The position numbers and the translations under genes were made by a program. Of a stretch of DNA of 64,000 bases, positions 25,126-34,212 are shown in pieces. Source of the stretch: Myxococcus guangdongensis (lineage in GTDB: Bacteria > Myxococcota > Myxococcia > Myxococcales > Myxococcaceae); contig NZ_JAJVKW010000008.1 of assembly GCF_024198255.1 (NCBI RefSeq), positions 248,001 through 312,000 of the forward strand, in the 5' to 3' direction. Each line of letters starts with the position of its first letter. The stretch's first letter is position 1. The notes beneath the pieces are model-generated. The model was not told where the DNA came from, searched no databases, and saw only the letters and a list, made by a program, of their open reading frames with translations.

Positions 25126-26622
25126 ATGGCGACCAAGAAGGCAGCGGCGAAGCAACCCAACATCCTCGTCATCTTCGGTGACGACATCGGCTACTGGAAC
25201 ACGAGCTGTTACAACCTGGGCGTCATGGGCTACCGCACGCCCAACATCGACCGGCTCGCGAAGGAAGGCGCGCTGCTCACCGACTACTACGCGCAGCAGA
25301 GCTGCACCGCGGGACGCGCGGCCTTCATCACCGGCCAGTGTCCCTTCCGCACCGGCCTCACCAAGGTCGGCATGCCGGGCGCCAAGGTCGGCCTTCAGGC
25401 CGAGGACCCCACCATCGCGGACCTGCTCAAGGAGCGCGGCTACCGCACCGCCCAGTTCGGGAAGAACCACCTGGGAGACCGCGACGAGTTCCTGCCCACC
25501 GTGCACGGCTTCGACGAGTTCTTCGGCAACCTCTACCACCTCAACGCGGAGGAGGAGCCGGAGAACCCGGACTATCCCAAGGACCCCGCCTTCAAGAAGC
25601 GCTTCGGTCCGCGCGGCGTGCTGCGCTGCAAGTCGGACGGGCAGGGCGGACAGAGCATCGAGGACACGGGCGCGCTGACGAAGAAGCGGATGGAGACGGT
25701 GGACGAGGAGTTCCTCGCCTCCGCGGTCGACTTCCTGGAGCGCTCGAAGAAGTCCAAGGAGCCCTTCTTCCTGTGGTTCAACACCACGCGCATGCACGTG
25801 CACACGCACCTGAAACCCGAGTCCCGGGGCAAGACGGGGCTGGGCCTCTACCCGGACGGCATGGTGGAGCACGACGCCATCGTGGGGCAGCTGCTCGACA
25901 AGCTCGACGCGCTGGGCCTGTCGGAGGACACGCTCGTCATCTACACCACGGACAACGGGGCGATGACGTGCATGTGGCCGGACGGCGGCATGACGCCCTT
26001 CCGCGGCGAGAAGGACACCAACTGGGAGGGCGCCTTCCGCGCGCCCTGCGTGGTGCGCTGGCCCGGCGTCATCGAGCCCGGCACGCAGCTCAACGAGCTG
26101 TTCTCCTCCGAGGACTGGCTGCCCACCTTCCTGGCCGCCGCTGGAGACGCGGACATCGTCGACAAGCTCAAGCAGGGCCACGAGGCCAACGGCCGGCGCT
26201 TCAAGGTCCACCTGGACGGGTATGACCAGACGCGGCTCTTGTCCGGACAGGGGCCGTCGCAGCGCTCGGAGTTCTTCTACTTCGGTGACGACGGGGAGCT
26301 GGTCGCCGTGCGCCACGGCCGGATGAAGCTCGTCTTCGCCGAGCAGAACGCCAAGGGCATCGAGGCCTGGGGCGAGCCCTTCACGATTCGCCGCGCCCCG
26401 TTGGCGTTCGACCTGCGCGCCGACCCGCTCGAGCGCTCCCAGGACGCGGTGGGCTACCAGCGCTGGCTCATCGACCACTCGTTCTACTTCGTGCCCGCGC
26501 AGCAGGCCGTGGCCCGCTTCCTCTCGACGTTCCGCGAGTTCCCCCCGCGCCAGCGCCCGTCGAGCTTCTCCGTGGACCAGGTGATGGAAAAGCTGGAGCA
26601 GGCCCCCTCGGGCATGCACTGA
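25126..26622 (+). CDS. Arylsulfatase/sulfatase, 498 aa
   Basis: Alkaline-phosphatase-superfamily sulfatase. N-terminal metal ligands NILVIFGDD, then the maturation motif CTAGR (in QQSCTAGRAAF) whose Cys would be converted to formylglycine; the variant C-X-A-X-R is seen in this family in place of C-X-P-S-R. Then FGKNHLGD, the second metal site YTTDNGAMT and a C-terminal subdomain. There is no signal peptide (starts MATKKAAAK), so this enzyme should be cytoplasmic unless exported another way. Start ATG 25126 follows TGGAGGA at 7 bp. Substrate unknown. Convergent with the receiver gene; divergent from the exporter gene. Confidence 0.93.
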   Translation: MATKKAAAKQPNILVIFGDDIGYWNTSCYNLGVMGYRTPNIDRLAKEGALLTDYYAQQSCTAGRAAFITGQCPFRTGLTKVGMPGAKVGLQAEDPTIADLLKERGYRTAQFGKNHLGDRDEFLPTVHGFDEFFGNLYHLNAEEEPENPDYPKDPAFKKRFGPRGVLRCKSDGQGGQSIEDTGALTKKRMETVDEEFLASAVDFLERSKKSKEPFFLWFNTTRMHVHTHLKPESRGKTGLGLYPDGMVEHDAIVGQLLDKLDALGLSEDTLVIYTTDNGAMTCMWPDGGMTPFRGEKDTNWEGAFRAPCVVRWPGVIEPGTQLNELFSSEDWLPTFLAAAGDADIVDKLKQGHEANGRRFKVHLDGYDQTRLLSGQGPSQRSEFFYFGDDGELVAVRHGRMKLVFAEQNAKGIEAWGEPFTIRRAPLAFDLRADPLERSQDAVGYQRWLIDHSFYFVPAQQAVARFLSTFREFPPRQRPSSFSVDQVMEKLEQAPSGMH

Positions 26623-26633
26623 GAGGGCCTCGG

Positions 26634-26663
26634 GGGCCCGCGCGCTCGCCCCGGCGCGGGCCC
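26634..26663. terminator. Hairpin between convergent sulfatase and receiver genes
   Basis: Perfect 10-bp stem GGGCCCGCGC / GCGCGGGCCC with a 10-nt loop in the 47-bp gap between two convergent genes. Likely bidirectional terminator. Confidence 0.5.
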
Positions 26664-26669
26664 TGCCCG

Positions 26670-27059
26670 TCAGACGTGCGGCGAGTCCCCTTCGCGCGAG
26701 ACCGCGAAGCGGGACACGGCCCCGAGCAGGCGCTCCACGTCCACGGGCTTGCGCAGGAAGTCGTCCACGCCGAGCGCAATCACCTCGCGCGCGCTCACGC
26801 CCTGGCCGGAGATGACCACCACGGGGATGGAGGCGAGCGAGGCGTCGGCGAGCTGCCGGTCCCTGAACTCCCAGCCGTTCACGTCCGGCATCATCAGGTC
26901 CAACAGAATCACGTCCGGCCGCTCGCCCTGGCCGAGCAGCTCCAGCGCCTCGCGGCCTCCTCGGGCCAGGAGCACGCGGTGCCCCTCCAGCTCGAGCACG
27001 TCCTTGAAGGCCATCAGGATGTCCGGGTCGTCGTCGACCGCCAGCACGCAGTTGAGCAT
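26670..27059 (-). CDS. Single-domain response regulator (receiver only), 129 aa
   Basis: CheY-like receiver. Acidic cluster DDD (9-11), phosphoacceptor Asp in VILLDLMMPDVNG (about residue 54), Ser/Thr in VVVISG (about 84) and the conserved Lys in DFLRKP (about 105). There is no output domain, so it works as a stand-alone signal or phosphate sink. No histidine kinase is adjacent. Its promoter lies in the 257-bp gap shared with the divergent SDR gene. Confidence 0.95.
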   Translation of the reverse strand: MLNCVLAVDDDPDILMAFKDVLELEGHRVLLARGGREALELLGQGERPDVILLDLMMPDVNGWEFRDRQLADASLASIPVVVISGQGVSAREVIALGVDDFLRKPVDVERLLGAVSRFAVSREGDSPHV

Positions 27060-27316
27060 GGTCGAGCCCCTCCTCCTGATTCAAGGTGAGGACGCGCGGC
27101 GCACACGTCATCACCCCCGCGCCCGGGCCTCCCCTGAAGGCCGCCGCGCGTCGACGCGACGACACCTGACGCGGGCCATTCCCACCGGCCGGGCGAGGCG
27201 CCGCTCCAGCGTCCGTGGACTTCTGGCGGTTCCAGCCAGCGGCATGGATTTGTGTCCCCCCTTCCTCTTCAACCATGCGAGAAGCACCCTCGCGACCACC
27301 ACCACGAGGAGACACC

Positions 27317-28078
27317 ATGGCGGAGATGAGTTACCGGACGGCGCTGGTGACGGGCGCCTCGAGCGGACTGGGACGCGGACTGGCGCTCTGGCTGGCCCGG
27401 CGGGGCCTGCGCGTCTTCGCGGCGGGCCGGCGCGTTCCCCAACTGCAGGCCCTGGCCGCCGAGGCCCAGGCCGCGGGCGCCACCGTGGAGCCGGTGGAGC
27501 TGGACGTCTCGCGCGCGGAGCCGCTGATGGAGAAGCTGCGCGAGCTCGACTCGGAGTGTGGTGGGCTGGACCTGGTCGTCGCCAACGCGGGCGTCGGCGG
27601 CGTCACGCATGGCAAGCGGCTGGAGTGGGACAAGGTCCGCTCCATCATCGACACCAACGTCACGGGCGCGGTCGCCACGCTGACGGCCGTGTTGCCGAGC
27701 ATGGTGGAGCGTCGCCGAGGCCACGTGGTGGGCATCTCCAGCCTCGCGGCGCACCGGGGGCTGGCGGGACACGCGGCCTACTCGGCGTCGAAGGCGTTCC
27801 TCGGCACGTTCATGGAGAGCCTGCGCGTGGACCTGGCGGGCACCGGCGTGTGCGTCACCTGCATCTTCCCCGGCTTCGTGAAGAGCGAGATGACCGCCGC
27901 CAACCATTTCCCCATGCCCTTCTTGATGGAGACGAACGCGGCCGTGGAGCTGATGGGCTCGGCCATCCTCCGTGGCGAGACGGAGGTCTCCTTCCCGTGG
28001 CAGCTGGCCATCCCCTCCCGGCTGGCGAAGGTGCTGCCCAACCCCCTCTTCGACGCGGCCGCCCGCCGGCTGCGCTGA
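27317..28078 (+). CDS. Short-chain dehydrogenase/reductase, 253 aa
   Basis: Classical SDR: TGASSGLG (11-18), ARRGLRVFAAGRR (NADP-type basic residues after beta-2), NAG (about 92-94), catalytic Ser in ISSLAA and YSASK (about 155-159). The C-terminal segment (FPWQLAIPSRLAKVLPNPLF) is hydrophobic, as in membrane-associated relatives such as DltE/dehydrogenase-reductase family members. It is 6 bp upstream of pyrF, so they are likely co-transcribed. ATG 27317 has GAGGAGA at 6 bp. Substrate unknown. Confidence 0.93.
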   Translation: MAEMSYRTALVTGASSGLGRGLALWLARRGLRVFAAGRRVPQLQALAAEAQAAGATVEPVELDVSRAEPLMEKLRELDSECGGLDLVVANAGVGGVTHGKRLEWDKVRSIIDTNVTGAVATLTAVLPSMVERRRGHVVGISSLAAHRGLAGHAAYSASKAFLGTFMESLRVDLAGTGVCVTCIFPGFVKSEMTAANHFPMPFLMETNAAVELMGSAILRGETEVSFPWQLAIPSRLAKVLPNPLFDAAARRLR

Positions 28079-28084
28079 GGTCCC

Positions 28085-28945
28085 ATGTCCTCGACGACGC
28101 CCCCGTCCTTCGCCCAGCGCTTCGCCCGGCTCGCCGACGAGCGCTCCCCGTTCTGCCTCGGGGTCGACCCGTCGCGGGACCTGCTCACCCGCTGGGGACT
28201 GCCCGACACCGCGCAGGGACTGTCCGACTTCTGCGAGCGCATCGCGGAGGCCGCCGGTGACAGCGTCGCGGTGGTGAAGCCGCAGAGCGCCTTCTTCGAG
28301 CGCCACGGCCCCGCGGGCCTCCAGGTGCTCCAGAAGCTGATGAAGCGCTTCCAGGCCGCGGGCTCGCTCGCGTTGCTGGACGTGAAGCGCGGCGACATCG
28401 GCTCCACGATGGACGCGTATGCCGAGTCGGTGTTCGGCCCGGACAGCGCCTACCAGGCGGACGCGGCGACGTTCACCGCGTACCTGGGGCTGGGCGCGCT
28501 GGTGAAGACGATGGAGCGCGCGCGGGTGTCCGGAGCGTGCGCGTTCCTGGTCGTGCGCTCGTCGAATCCGGAGGGCACCTCACTCCAGAAGTCGAAGGGC
28601 GAGGATGGCCGCACGGTGGCCGAGGCGCTGGCGGACGGCCTGCGCGAGCTCAACGAGAAGGCGGGCCCGGGCGTGTTGCCCGCGGGCGCGGTGATGGGCG
28701 CCACCCTGCCCGACTCGGACCGGGGCGTCATCGAGCGGCTGGGCGGCGCGCTGCTCTTGACGCCGGGTATCGGCGCGCAGGGCGCTGGCTTCGACGACCT
28801 GAAGCGGCTGTTCGTGGGGCGAGAGGCACAGGTCATCCCCACCGCCACGCGCTCGGTGCTCGAGGCCGGGCCGGAGGTCGCCTCGCTGCGCGCCGCGATT
28901 CTCCGCCACGTCGAGCCCGCGCGCCGCTTTCGCGCTGGAGCCTGA
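28085..28945 (+). CDS. pyrF: Orotidine 5'-phosphate decarboxylase (type 2), 286 aa
   Basis: Catalyses the last step of UMP synthesis, decarboxylation of OMP. The catalytic DVKRGDIGST motif (about 98-107) with the Asp-Lys-Asp network, the VKPQSAFFERHG strand, and the phosphate-binding end GALLLTPGIGAQG fit the longer type 2 (archaeal/actinobacterial/myxobacterial) subfamily, for which 270-290 residues is normal. Second gene after an SDR. Transcription should stop at the strong hairpin at 28953-28991, which it shares with the convergent PBP gene. Confidence 0.96.
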   Translation: MSSTTPPSFAQRFARLADERSPFCLGVDPSRDLLTRWGLPDTAQGLSDFCERIAEAAGDSVAVVKPQSAFFERHGPAGLQVLQKLMKRFQAAGSLALLDVKRGDIGSTMDAYAESVFGPDSAYQADAATFTAYLGLGALVKTMERARVSGACAFLVVRSSNPEGTSLQKSKGEDGRTVAEALADGLRELNEKAGPGVLPAGAVMGATLPDSDRGVIERLGGALLLTPGIGAQGAGFDDLKRLFVGREAQVIPTATRSVLEAGPEVASLRAAILRHVEPARRFRAGA

Positions 28946-28952
28946 AACGACT

Positions 28953-28991
28953 CGGGCCCCGCGTCCTCCCGAAGGAGGCGCACGGGGCCCG
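28953..28991. terminator. Strong bidirectional hairpin between pyrF and the PBP gene
   Basis: Outer 9-bp stem CGGGCCCCG / CGGGGCCCG plus an inner CGTCCTCC / GGAGGCG stem around a CGAA loop. It lies in the 70-bp gap between convergent genes. Confidence 0.6.
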
Positions 28992-29015
28992 GAGATTCAG
29001 CGGCCGTGACGGGCG

Positions 29016-31586
29016 CTACTGCGCGCCCATCATGAACTGGTCCACGTCGACGGTGTTCTTGTCGGGCACGGCGTCCTTCGGCTCGGTGCCCTTCTTGAAG
29101 AACATCAGCTCGGAGTTCTTCGAGCCGGCGGGGGCGATCTTCCCCGTCTTCTTGTCGATGTGCAGCCGGACCAGGTCCATGGACTGCCAGGGGAAGAACT
29201 CCGACTGCGGCCGGCCCTCCAGCGCGCGCTTCATGTAGTTGAGCCAGATGGGCAGCGCCGCGCGGCCACCCGTCTCGTAGCGGCCCAGCGGATGCGGGTT
29301 CAAGTCGTAGCCCACCCACGCCACCGTCACGAGGTCGCGGGTGTACGCCGCGAACCACGCGTCGAACGAGTCGTTCGTCGTGCCCGTCTTGCCGGCCGCG
29401 GGCTTGCCCAGGCGCGTCGCCGGCCCCCCCGTGCCCTGCAGCACCACGCCGCGAAGCAGGTGCGTCAGGATGAAGCCCACCTCGGCGCTCATCACCTGCT
29501 CACCGGGCTCGAACAGGCGCGCGTAGCCGGCGGCCACGCGGTCCTGCAGGGGCGCCCACGCGTCGTCGAACGCGGTGTGGTCCTCCAGCGTGCGGCCCCA
29601 GCGGTCCTCCACCTTGCGCACGAAGTACGTGGGCTTCTTGCGGCCGTAGCGGTTGAACGTCGCGTACGCGTTGGCCAGGTCCACCGGGTACACGCACGAC
29701 GAGCCGAGCGCCGCGGAGAAGTCCATGTTCATGGGCGTGGTGATGCCGAGCTTCGTGCTCCACGCCGCCATGTTCTTCACGCCCACCGCGCCGAAGGTCT
29801 TCACCGCGGGGATGTTCATCGAGTTCACCAGCGCCGTGCGCAAGAGCACGTCCCCCACGAACTCCTCGCTGTAGTTGGCCGGCTTCCAGGACACCTTGTT
29901 GTCCGGGTCGTGCTCGACGATCGGCGAGTCGACGATGACGGTGGCCTCCGTCCAGTTGAGCTGCTCGAGCGCCGCCGAGTACACGAACGGCTTGAACGAG
30001 GAGCCCGGCTGACGGCACGCCTGGAAGGCGCGGTTGAACTCGTTGTCGTCGAAGTCGTAACCGCCCACCATCGCCGTGAGGTACTGGCGGTGGGGGTCCA
30101 CGGACACGAGCGCGCTCTGGGCCTCGGGCGTCTGCTCCAGCCGGAAGAGCTTTACGCCCTCCGCGGGGATGTCCTCGGCCAGCTTCTTGTCCCACTGCTC
30201 CTTGTCGTCCGTGAGGTCCTTCTTCGTCACGTGGCGCACCACCACCAGGTCGCCCACCGCGATGGCCTTCTTCACCGACGAAATCATCATCGCCGGGTAG
30301 TAGCCCTCCGGGTTCACCTTGCGCGCCCAGCGCATGCCCAAGAGCGGCAGCCGCGCCGCGTGCGGGCCCACCTGGATGTCCGCGCCCTTGCCGTCGTCAT
30401 CAATCTTGGTGACGGCCGCCACGTACAGCCGCCCCTCGACGAGCTCGTCCTGGCCCATGGCCTTGCGCGACTTGTCGAGGAAGACCTTCAGCTCCTCGGC
30501 CGTCAGCTGCTTCACCGGCCCGCGCCAGCCCTGGCGCTTGTCCACCGACAACAAGCCGTCCATCACCGCGTCCTGGGCGGCGCGCTGACGCTCGCTGTCC
30601 ATGGTGGTGAAGATCTTCAGGCCCTCCTTGAGGAGCACCGGGTTGCCGTAGCGGTCCACCACGTCCTTGCGGACCTGCTCGACGAAGTACGGGGCGAACT
30701 CGTGGAAGACGTCCTCCACGGGGAACACCTTCACCGCCTCCGCGTTGGCCGTGTCGTGCTCGGCCTGGGAGATCATGCCCTCGTTCAGCATGCGGCGCAG
30801 CACGTAGGCGCGGCGCTTGCGAGCCGCGTCCGGACGCAGGAACGGCGAGTAGCGGCTGGGCGCCTGGGGCAGGCCCGCGACGAGCGTCATCTCCCCGAGC
30901 GTCAAATCCCGCACGTCCTTGCGGTAGTAGTTCTCCGCCGCGCTCTGCACGCCGTAGCTGTGGTGCCCGAGGAAGACGTTGTTCAGGTAGAGGTAGAGGA
31001 TCTCCTCCTTGGTCAGCGCCTGCTCCAGCCGCAGCGCGAGGATGGCCTCGCGAATCTTGCGGGTGAGCGTCTTGGCCGTCGCGGACTTGTAGCCCTCGGC
31101 GGAGATGAGCACCGCCTTCGCCGTCTGCTGCGTCAGCGTGGAGCCACCCTGGATGCCGCCGGAGCGCAGGCCCAGCTTGGAGCCGATGGTCTTGAACGCC
31201 GCGCGCGCGGTGCCCAGCACGTCCACGCCGAAGTGGTCGAAGAAGCTGGAGTCCTCGCTGGCGATGAAGGCCTGCACCAGGCGCTTCGGGATGCGCTCGT
31301 AGGGCACCACCTTGCGCCGCTCGTTGTAGAACTCGCCGGCCAGCACCGCGTCGTCGGTGTAGACCTCCGTGACGATGGGCGGCCAGTACTCGTCCACCTT
31401 GGGGATGGCGGGCAGCCCGTCCGCGTACACGTAGTAGATGGCGACCAGGCCCACCGCGCCCGCCGTGGCGCCCGTCAGCGCGAGCCACCCACCCAGCTTC
31501 AGCAACACCTTCCACCAGCGGCCCGGGGGAACCCCCTTCAGCACCAGCTTCGAGCGGCTGCGGTCAGTCGTCTTGGAGTCGGACAT
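29016..31586 (-). CDS. Class A penicillin-binding protein 1A, 856 aa
   Basis: Bifunctional peptidoglycan synthase. Cytoplasmic tail and one TM (about 33-55), glycosyltransferase GT51 (about 80-250) with the catalytic Glu in SEDSSFFDHFG (Glu111) and GGSTLTQQTAK, an OB-like/linker domain (about 360-470), and a transpeptidase (about 490-800) with SxxK (Ser529-Lys532, SSFK), SMN (589-591) and KTGTT (733-737). It should make glycan strands and crosslinks outside the inner membrane. Length matches E. coli PBP1a (850). A Cys-containing loop is near residue 524. It is alone with its own hairpin terminator, upstream of nothing related. Confidence 0.96.
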   Translation of the reverse strand: MSDSKTTDRSRSKLVLKGVPPGRWWKVLLKLGGWLALTGATAGAVGLVAIYYVYADGLPAIPKVDEYWPPIVTEVYTDDAVLAGEFYNERRKVVPYERIPKRLVQAFIASEDSSFFDHFGVDVLGTARAAFKTIGSKLGLRSGGIQGGSTLTQQTAKAVLISAEGYKSATAKTLTRKIREAILALRLEQALTKEEILYLYLNNVFLGHHSYGVQSAAENYYRKDVRDLTLGEMTLVAGLPQAPSRYSPFLRPDAARKRRAYVLRRMLNEGMISQAEHDTANAEAVKVFPVEDVFHEFAPYFVEQVRKDVVDRYGNPVLLKEGLKIFTTMDSERQRAAQDAVMDGLLSVDKRQGWRGPVKQLTAEELKVFLDKSRKAMGQDELVEGRLYVAAVTKIDDDGKGADIQVGPHAARLPLLGMRWARKVNPEGYYPAMMISSVKKAIAVGDLVVVRHVTKKDLTDDKEQWDKKLAEDIPAEGVKLFRLEQTPEAQSALVSVDPHRQYLTAMVGGYDFDDNEFNRAFQACRQPGSSFKPFVYSAALEQLNWTEATVIVDSPIVEHDPDNKVSWKPANYSEEFVGDVLLRTALVNSMNIPAVKTFGAVGVKNMAAWSTKLGITTPMNMDFSAALGSSCVYPVDLANAYATFNRYGRKKPTYFVRKVEDRWGRTLEDHTAFDDAWAPLQDRVAAGYARLFEPGEQVMSAEVGFILTHLLRGVVLQGTGGPATRLGKPAAGKTGTTNDSFDAWFAAYTRDLVTVAWVGYDLNPHPLGRYETGGRAALPIWLNYMKRALEGRPQSEFFPWQSMDLVRLHIDKKTGKIAPAGSKNSELMFFKKGTEPKDAVPDKNTVDVDQFMMGAQ

Positions 31587-31619
31587 ACGTGTTTCGAAAC
31601 CTCGCGGGCTTCCAATGCC

Positions 31620-32576
31620 TCAGGGCAGCAACGCGGCCCGCTTGAGCACGTCTCGGAGCTCGGGTGGGAGGGGGGCCTCCACGGCCACCTTGCCACCGCC
31701 CTCCGGGTGGGGAAATTCGATGCGCTCGGCATGCAGGAACAACCGCTTGAGCCCCCAGCGCGCCTGCACGTCGCGGTTGAAGGCGAAGTCACCGTATTTC
31801 TTGTCGCCGACCACCGGGTGTCCGATGGCCGTCAGGTGCCTTCTTATCTGATGGGTGCGCCCGGTCTCGATGGCGCAGGACAGGAGCGCCACCTCGCCAG
31901 ACTGCTTGACGACCTTCCACCGGGTGAGGGCCTCCTGCATGTTCACCCCTCGGCGGGCCTTGGACTCGGCCGTCTGCTGGTGCTCCGACAGGGGCAGGTC
32001 GATGACGCCGGACTCCTTGGGCATCTTCCCCTTCACCAGGGTGAGGTAGCGCTTCTTGGAGAGCCCGTGGGTGAAGACCTCCGTGAAGTGCACCATCGCC
32101 GGGCGCCGCTTGGCGACGAGGATGACGCCGGAGGTCTCCCGGTCCAGCCGGTGGGCGGGAGAGGCGGTGAAGTCGTTGCGGACGGCCTTGGGACCCAGGT
32201 AGGCGCGCACGTAGTCCACCAGCGTGCCCCCGGTGATGCCGGAGCCGGTATGGACGGCCATCCCGCTGGGCTTGTCCACCGCCATCAGCCAATCATCCTC
32301 TCTGAGAATCACGAGCCGGCTGGGGTCCACCGGCGGGGGCGGACGGTCCACTTTCGGACGGTCCTCTCCCTTGAGCGTCTGCTCGTCTCCCCGGATGGTG
32401 AGCACGTCTCCTTCGGCGAGCAACTGCTCGGGCTGGGCGCGCTTCCCGTTCACCCGCACCTTCTTGGTGCGAATCATCTTGAACAGGTGGCTGACGGGAA
32501 CGGTGGGAAGGCGCTTGCGCAGGTGCTTGTCCAGGCGCATCCCGGCGGTGTCGGTCTCGATTCGGTACTCGATCAT
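31620..32576 (-). CDS. RluA-family pseudouridine synthase, 318 aa
   Basis: N-terminal S4 RNA-binding domain (about 10-80: LDKHLRKRLPTVPVSHLFKMIRTKKVRVNGK) and a catalytic domain with HRLDRETSGVILVAK, in which the Asp is the nucleophile, and the later GRTHQIRRHLTAIGHPVVGDKKYG. This domain order fits RluC (23S rRNA Psi955/2504/2580); RluD is a less likely alternative. Predicted to modify 23S rRNA. Start ATG 32576; the divergent pentapeptide gene starts 45 bp away. The PBP gene lies 33 bp downstream in the same direction. Confidence 0.95.
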   Translation of the reverse strand: MIEYRIETDTAGMRLDKHLRKRLPTVPVSHLFKMIRTKKVRVNGKRAQPEQLLAEGDVLTIRGDEQTLKGEDRPKVDRPPPPVDPSRLVILREDDWLMAVDKPSGMAVHTGSGITGGTLVDYVRAYLGPKAVRNDFTASPAHRLDRETSGVILVAKRRPAMVHFTEVFTHGLSKKRYLTLVKGKMPKESGVIDLPLSEHQQTAESKARRGVNMQEALTRWKVVKQSGEVALLSCAIETGRTHQIRRHLTAIGHPVVGDKKYGDFAFNRDVQARWGLKRLFLHAERIEFPHPEGGGKVAVEAPLPPELRDVLKRAALLP

Positions 32577-32620
32577 TTGTGCTGGCGCGCGGACCAGACC
32601 ATACGAATAATCCCCGGTCC

Positions 32621-34087
32621 ATGCCGAAAGCCCCCAGTATCGAGAAGCTCCTCCAGAACGGGTCGGCCGAGTGGAACCGACTGCGCAAGGGCGGTCAGGT
32701 CCCGACCGAGCACACTGGCGCCACCTTCACGCAACTTTTCTCCGCGAACGCGGACCTGTCGGGCCTCGGGCTCGTGGGCTCCGAGTGGGAGCGGTGCGAT
32801 CTGTCCAAAATCAACTTCCGGGACTCGGACCTGTCCAACGCCTATTTCCACGGCGGACGGCTGCAGGACTGTGACTTCCGGGGTGCGAACCTCGAGGGCG
32901 CGACCTTCGAGAAGCTGAAGCTGTTGCGCTGTGATTTCACGGGCGCCAAGGGTCTGGACGACCTGGAGATGGACGACGTGGACATGGACCGCGTCGTCGG
33001 TCTGGACGGTGAGGAGGCCCCGCCTCCGCCGCCTCCGCCCGCCCAGGGAATCACGGCGTTCACCCGCGAACAGCGCGAGAAGGCGCTCGGGGTGCAGGCC
33101 TCGGCGCTGCTACAGGGTGAGCCCACGCAGGAGGAGCTGCCGCCGTTCAAGCCGCAGGACCCGCCCGGCTCGTTGTTCTTCCGGGGCCTGAAGCGCCTGG
33201 CGATGCCGCCGTTGTGGGTGTTGGACGTGCCGGGGCTGAGGCCGCTGGTGCCGCAGCGGATGCCGCCGGGCAGCTCGCTGGAGACGCTCTACCGCGAGGC
33301 GGTGAAGACGCGGCTGGAGAACAAGAAGCCGTTGGCGGACAGCTCGGTGGTGGAGAAGGCGCAGAAGGCGCTGCACCTGGGCGCGAAGGACGCGGCGGTG
33401 TCGGCCATGTACCTGCGCGAGGTGGGCGTGGTGCCGCTGTTCCGCTTCTCCGCGGCGCAGGTGTTGAAGAAGGCGCTGCGCGAGGAGGTGGAGGTGGATG
33501 ACCTGACGGGCTCCATCGACCCGCGGACGACGGGCGCGCTCCTGGAGCTGCGGCTGACGCACGAGGTGGTGGAGCACCTGCCGGTGGCGCGGCAGCGGCT
33601 GGCGGCGACGCAGCTGTACACGGCGCTGTTGGAGGCGGGCTTCAACCCGGAGAACAACTGGGACGAGGCGCTGGAGTCGAGCGAGTTCTCGATGCAGCTG
33701 GCGCGTGAGGCGACGGGCGAGGACCGTGACGCGCTGTTCGAGGGCTTCCAGGTCTTCTCGGCGCTGCCCGAGGAGGCGCGGCTGCGCCGGCTGGCGTACC
33801 TGGCCGAGTCGGTGACCAACCTGGAGCTGGTGAGCCGGCTGCCGGAGGGGATGGAGCCGTCGTGGCTGAACGGCCCGGAGACGCGCGAGTGCGACAACCG
33901 GGAGATGACGTACGTGCAGTCGCTGAAGGCGGAGGAGATCCCGACCAAGGTGGCGGCGCTGGCGAAGGCGGAGCTCGGCGTTCCCGAGGGCGAGGTGCCC
34001 GAGGAGAGCGACGGGGACTTGTTCATCCACCTGCGCTGTGACGTGTGTGGCAAGGAGAAGCTCATCGTCCAATCGCCGGAGGAGTGA
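32621..34087 (+). CDS. Pentapeptide-repeat protein with a long C-terminal domain, 488 aa
   Basis: Residues about 30-110 carry pentapeptide repeats A(D/N)LxG-like (ANADLSGLGL, CDLSKINFRDSDLSN, ANLEGATF), forming a right-handed beta-helix. After a run of seven Pro residues the rest (about 150-488) is an unrecognised helical domain ending in a CxxC pair (RCDVCGKEKL), which might be half of a zinc-ribbon. No signal peptide. The function of the C-terminal domain is unknown; pentapeptide domains usually mediate protein contacts. Start ATG 32621 rather than 42 bp upstream because that is where the repeat protein begins. An AATAAT-like sequence precedes it at 9 nt. It ends at the strong hairpin at 34111-34156. 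Confidence 0.85.
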   Translation: MPKAPSIEKLLQNGSAEWNRLRKGGQVPTEHTGATFTQLFSANADLSGLGLVGSEWERCDLSKINFRDSDLSNAYFHGGRLQDCDFRGANLEGATFEKLKLLRCDFTGAKGLDDLEMDDVDMDRVVGLDGEEAPPPPPPPAQGITAFTREQREKALGVQASALLQGEPTQEELPPFKPQDPPGSLFFRGLKRLAMPPLWVLDVPGLRPLVPQRMPPGSSLETLYREAVKTRLENKKPLADSSVVEKAQKALHLGAKDAAVSAMYLREVGVVPLFRFSAAQVLKKALREEVEVDDLTGSIDPRTTGALLELRLTHEVVEHLPVARQRLAATQLYTALLEAGFNPENNWDEALESSEFSMQLAREATGEDRDALFEGFQVFSALPEEARLRRLAYLAESVTNLELVSRLPEGMEPSWLNGPETRECDNREMTYVQSLKAEEIPTKVAALAKAELGVPEGEVPEESDGDLFIHLRCDVCGKEKLIVQSPEE

Positions 34088-34110
34088 CGGCGAGGCAGGA
34101 CGGTTGAGGC

Positions 34111-34156
34111 CCACGGGGCCGCTGGGGTTCCACTTCGGAACCCGGCGGCCCCGTGG
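34111..34156 (+). terminator. Very strong hairpin after the pentapeptide gene
   Basis: A 20-bp stem with one bulged G and one G-T pair (CCACGGGGCCGC... with ...GCGGCCCCGTGG) closes the loop ACTTC, followed by a TGTTTGTGG tail. It sits 24 bp after the stop codon. Confidence 0.7.
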
Positions 34157-34212
34157 TGTTTGTGGAGTGCGGTGGATTGACGGTGCGCGCGGTGCTCGCG
34201 CACGCTCGAGAC

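Noticed and set aside
29160-32918. A plus-strand open frame of 1252 codons opposite the PBP and pseudouridine synthase genes
   Set aside because: Same cause as above: it is antisense to well-supported genes and has no protein-like composition.
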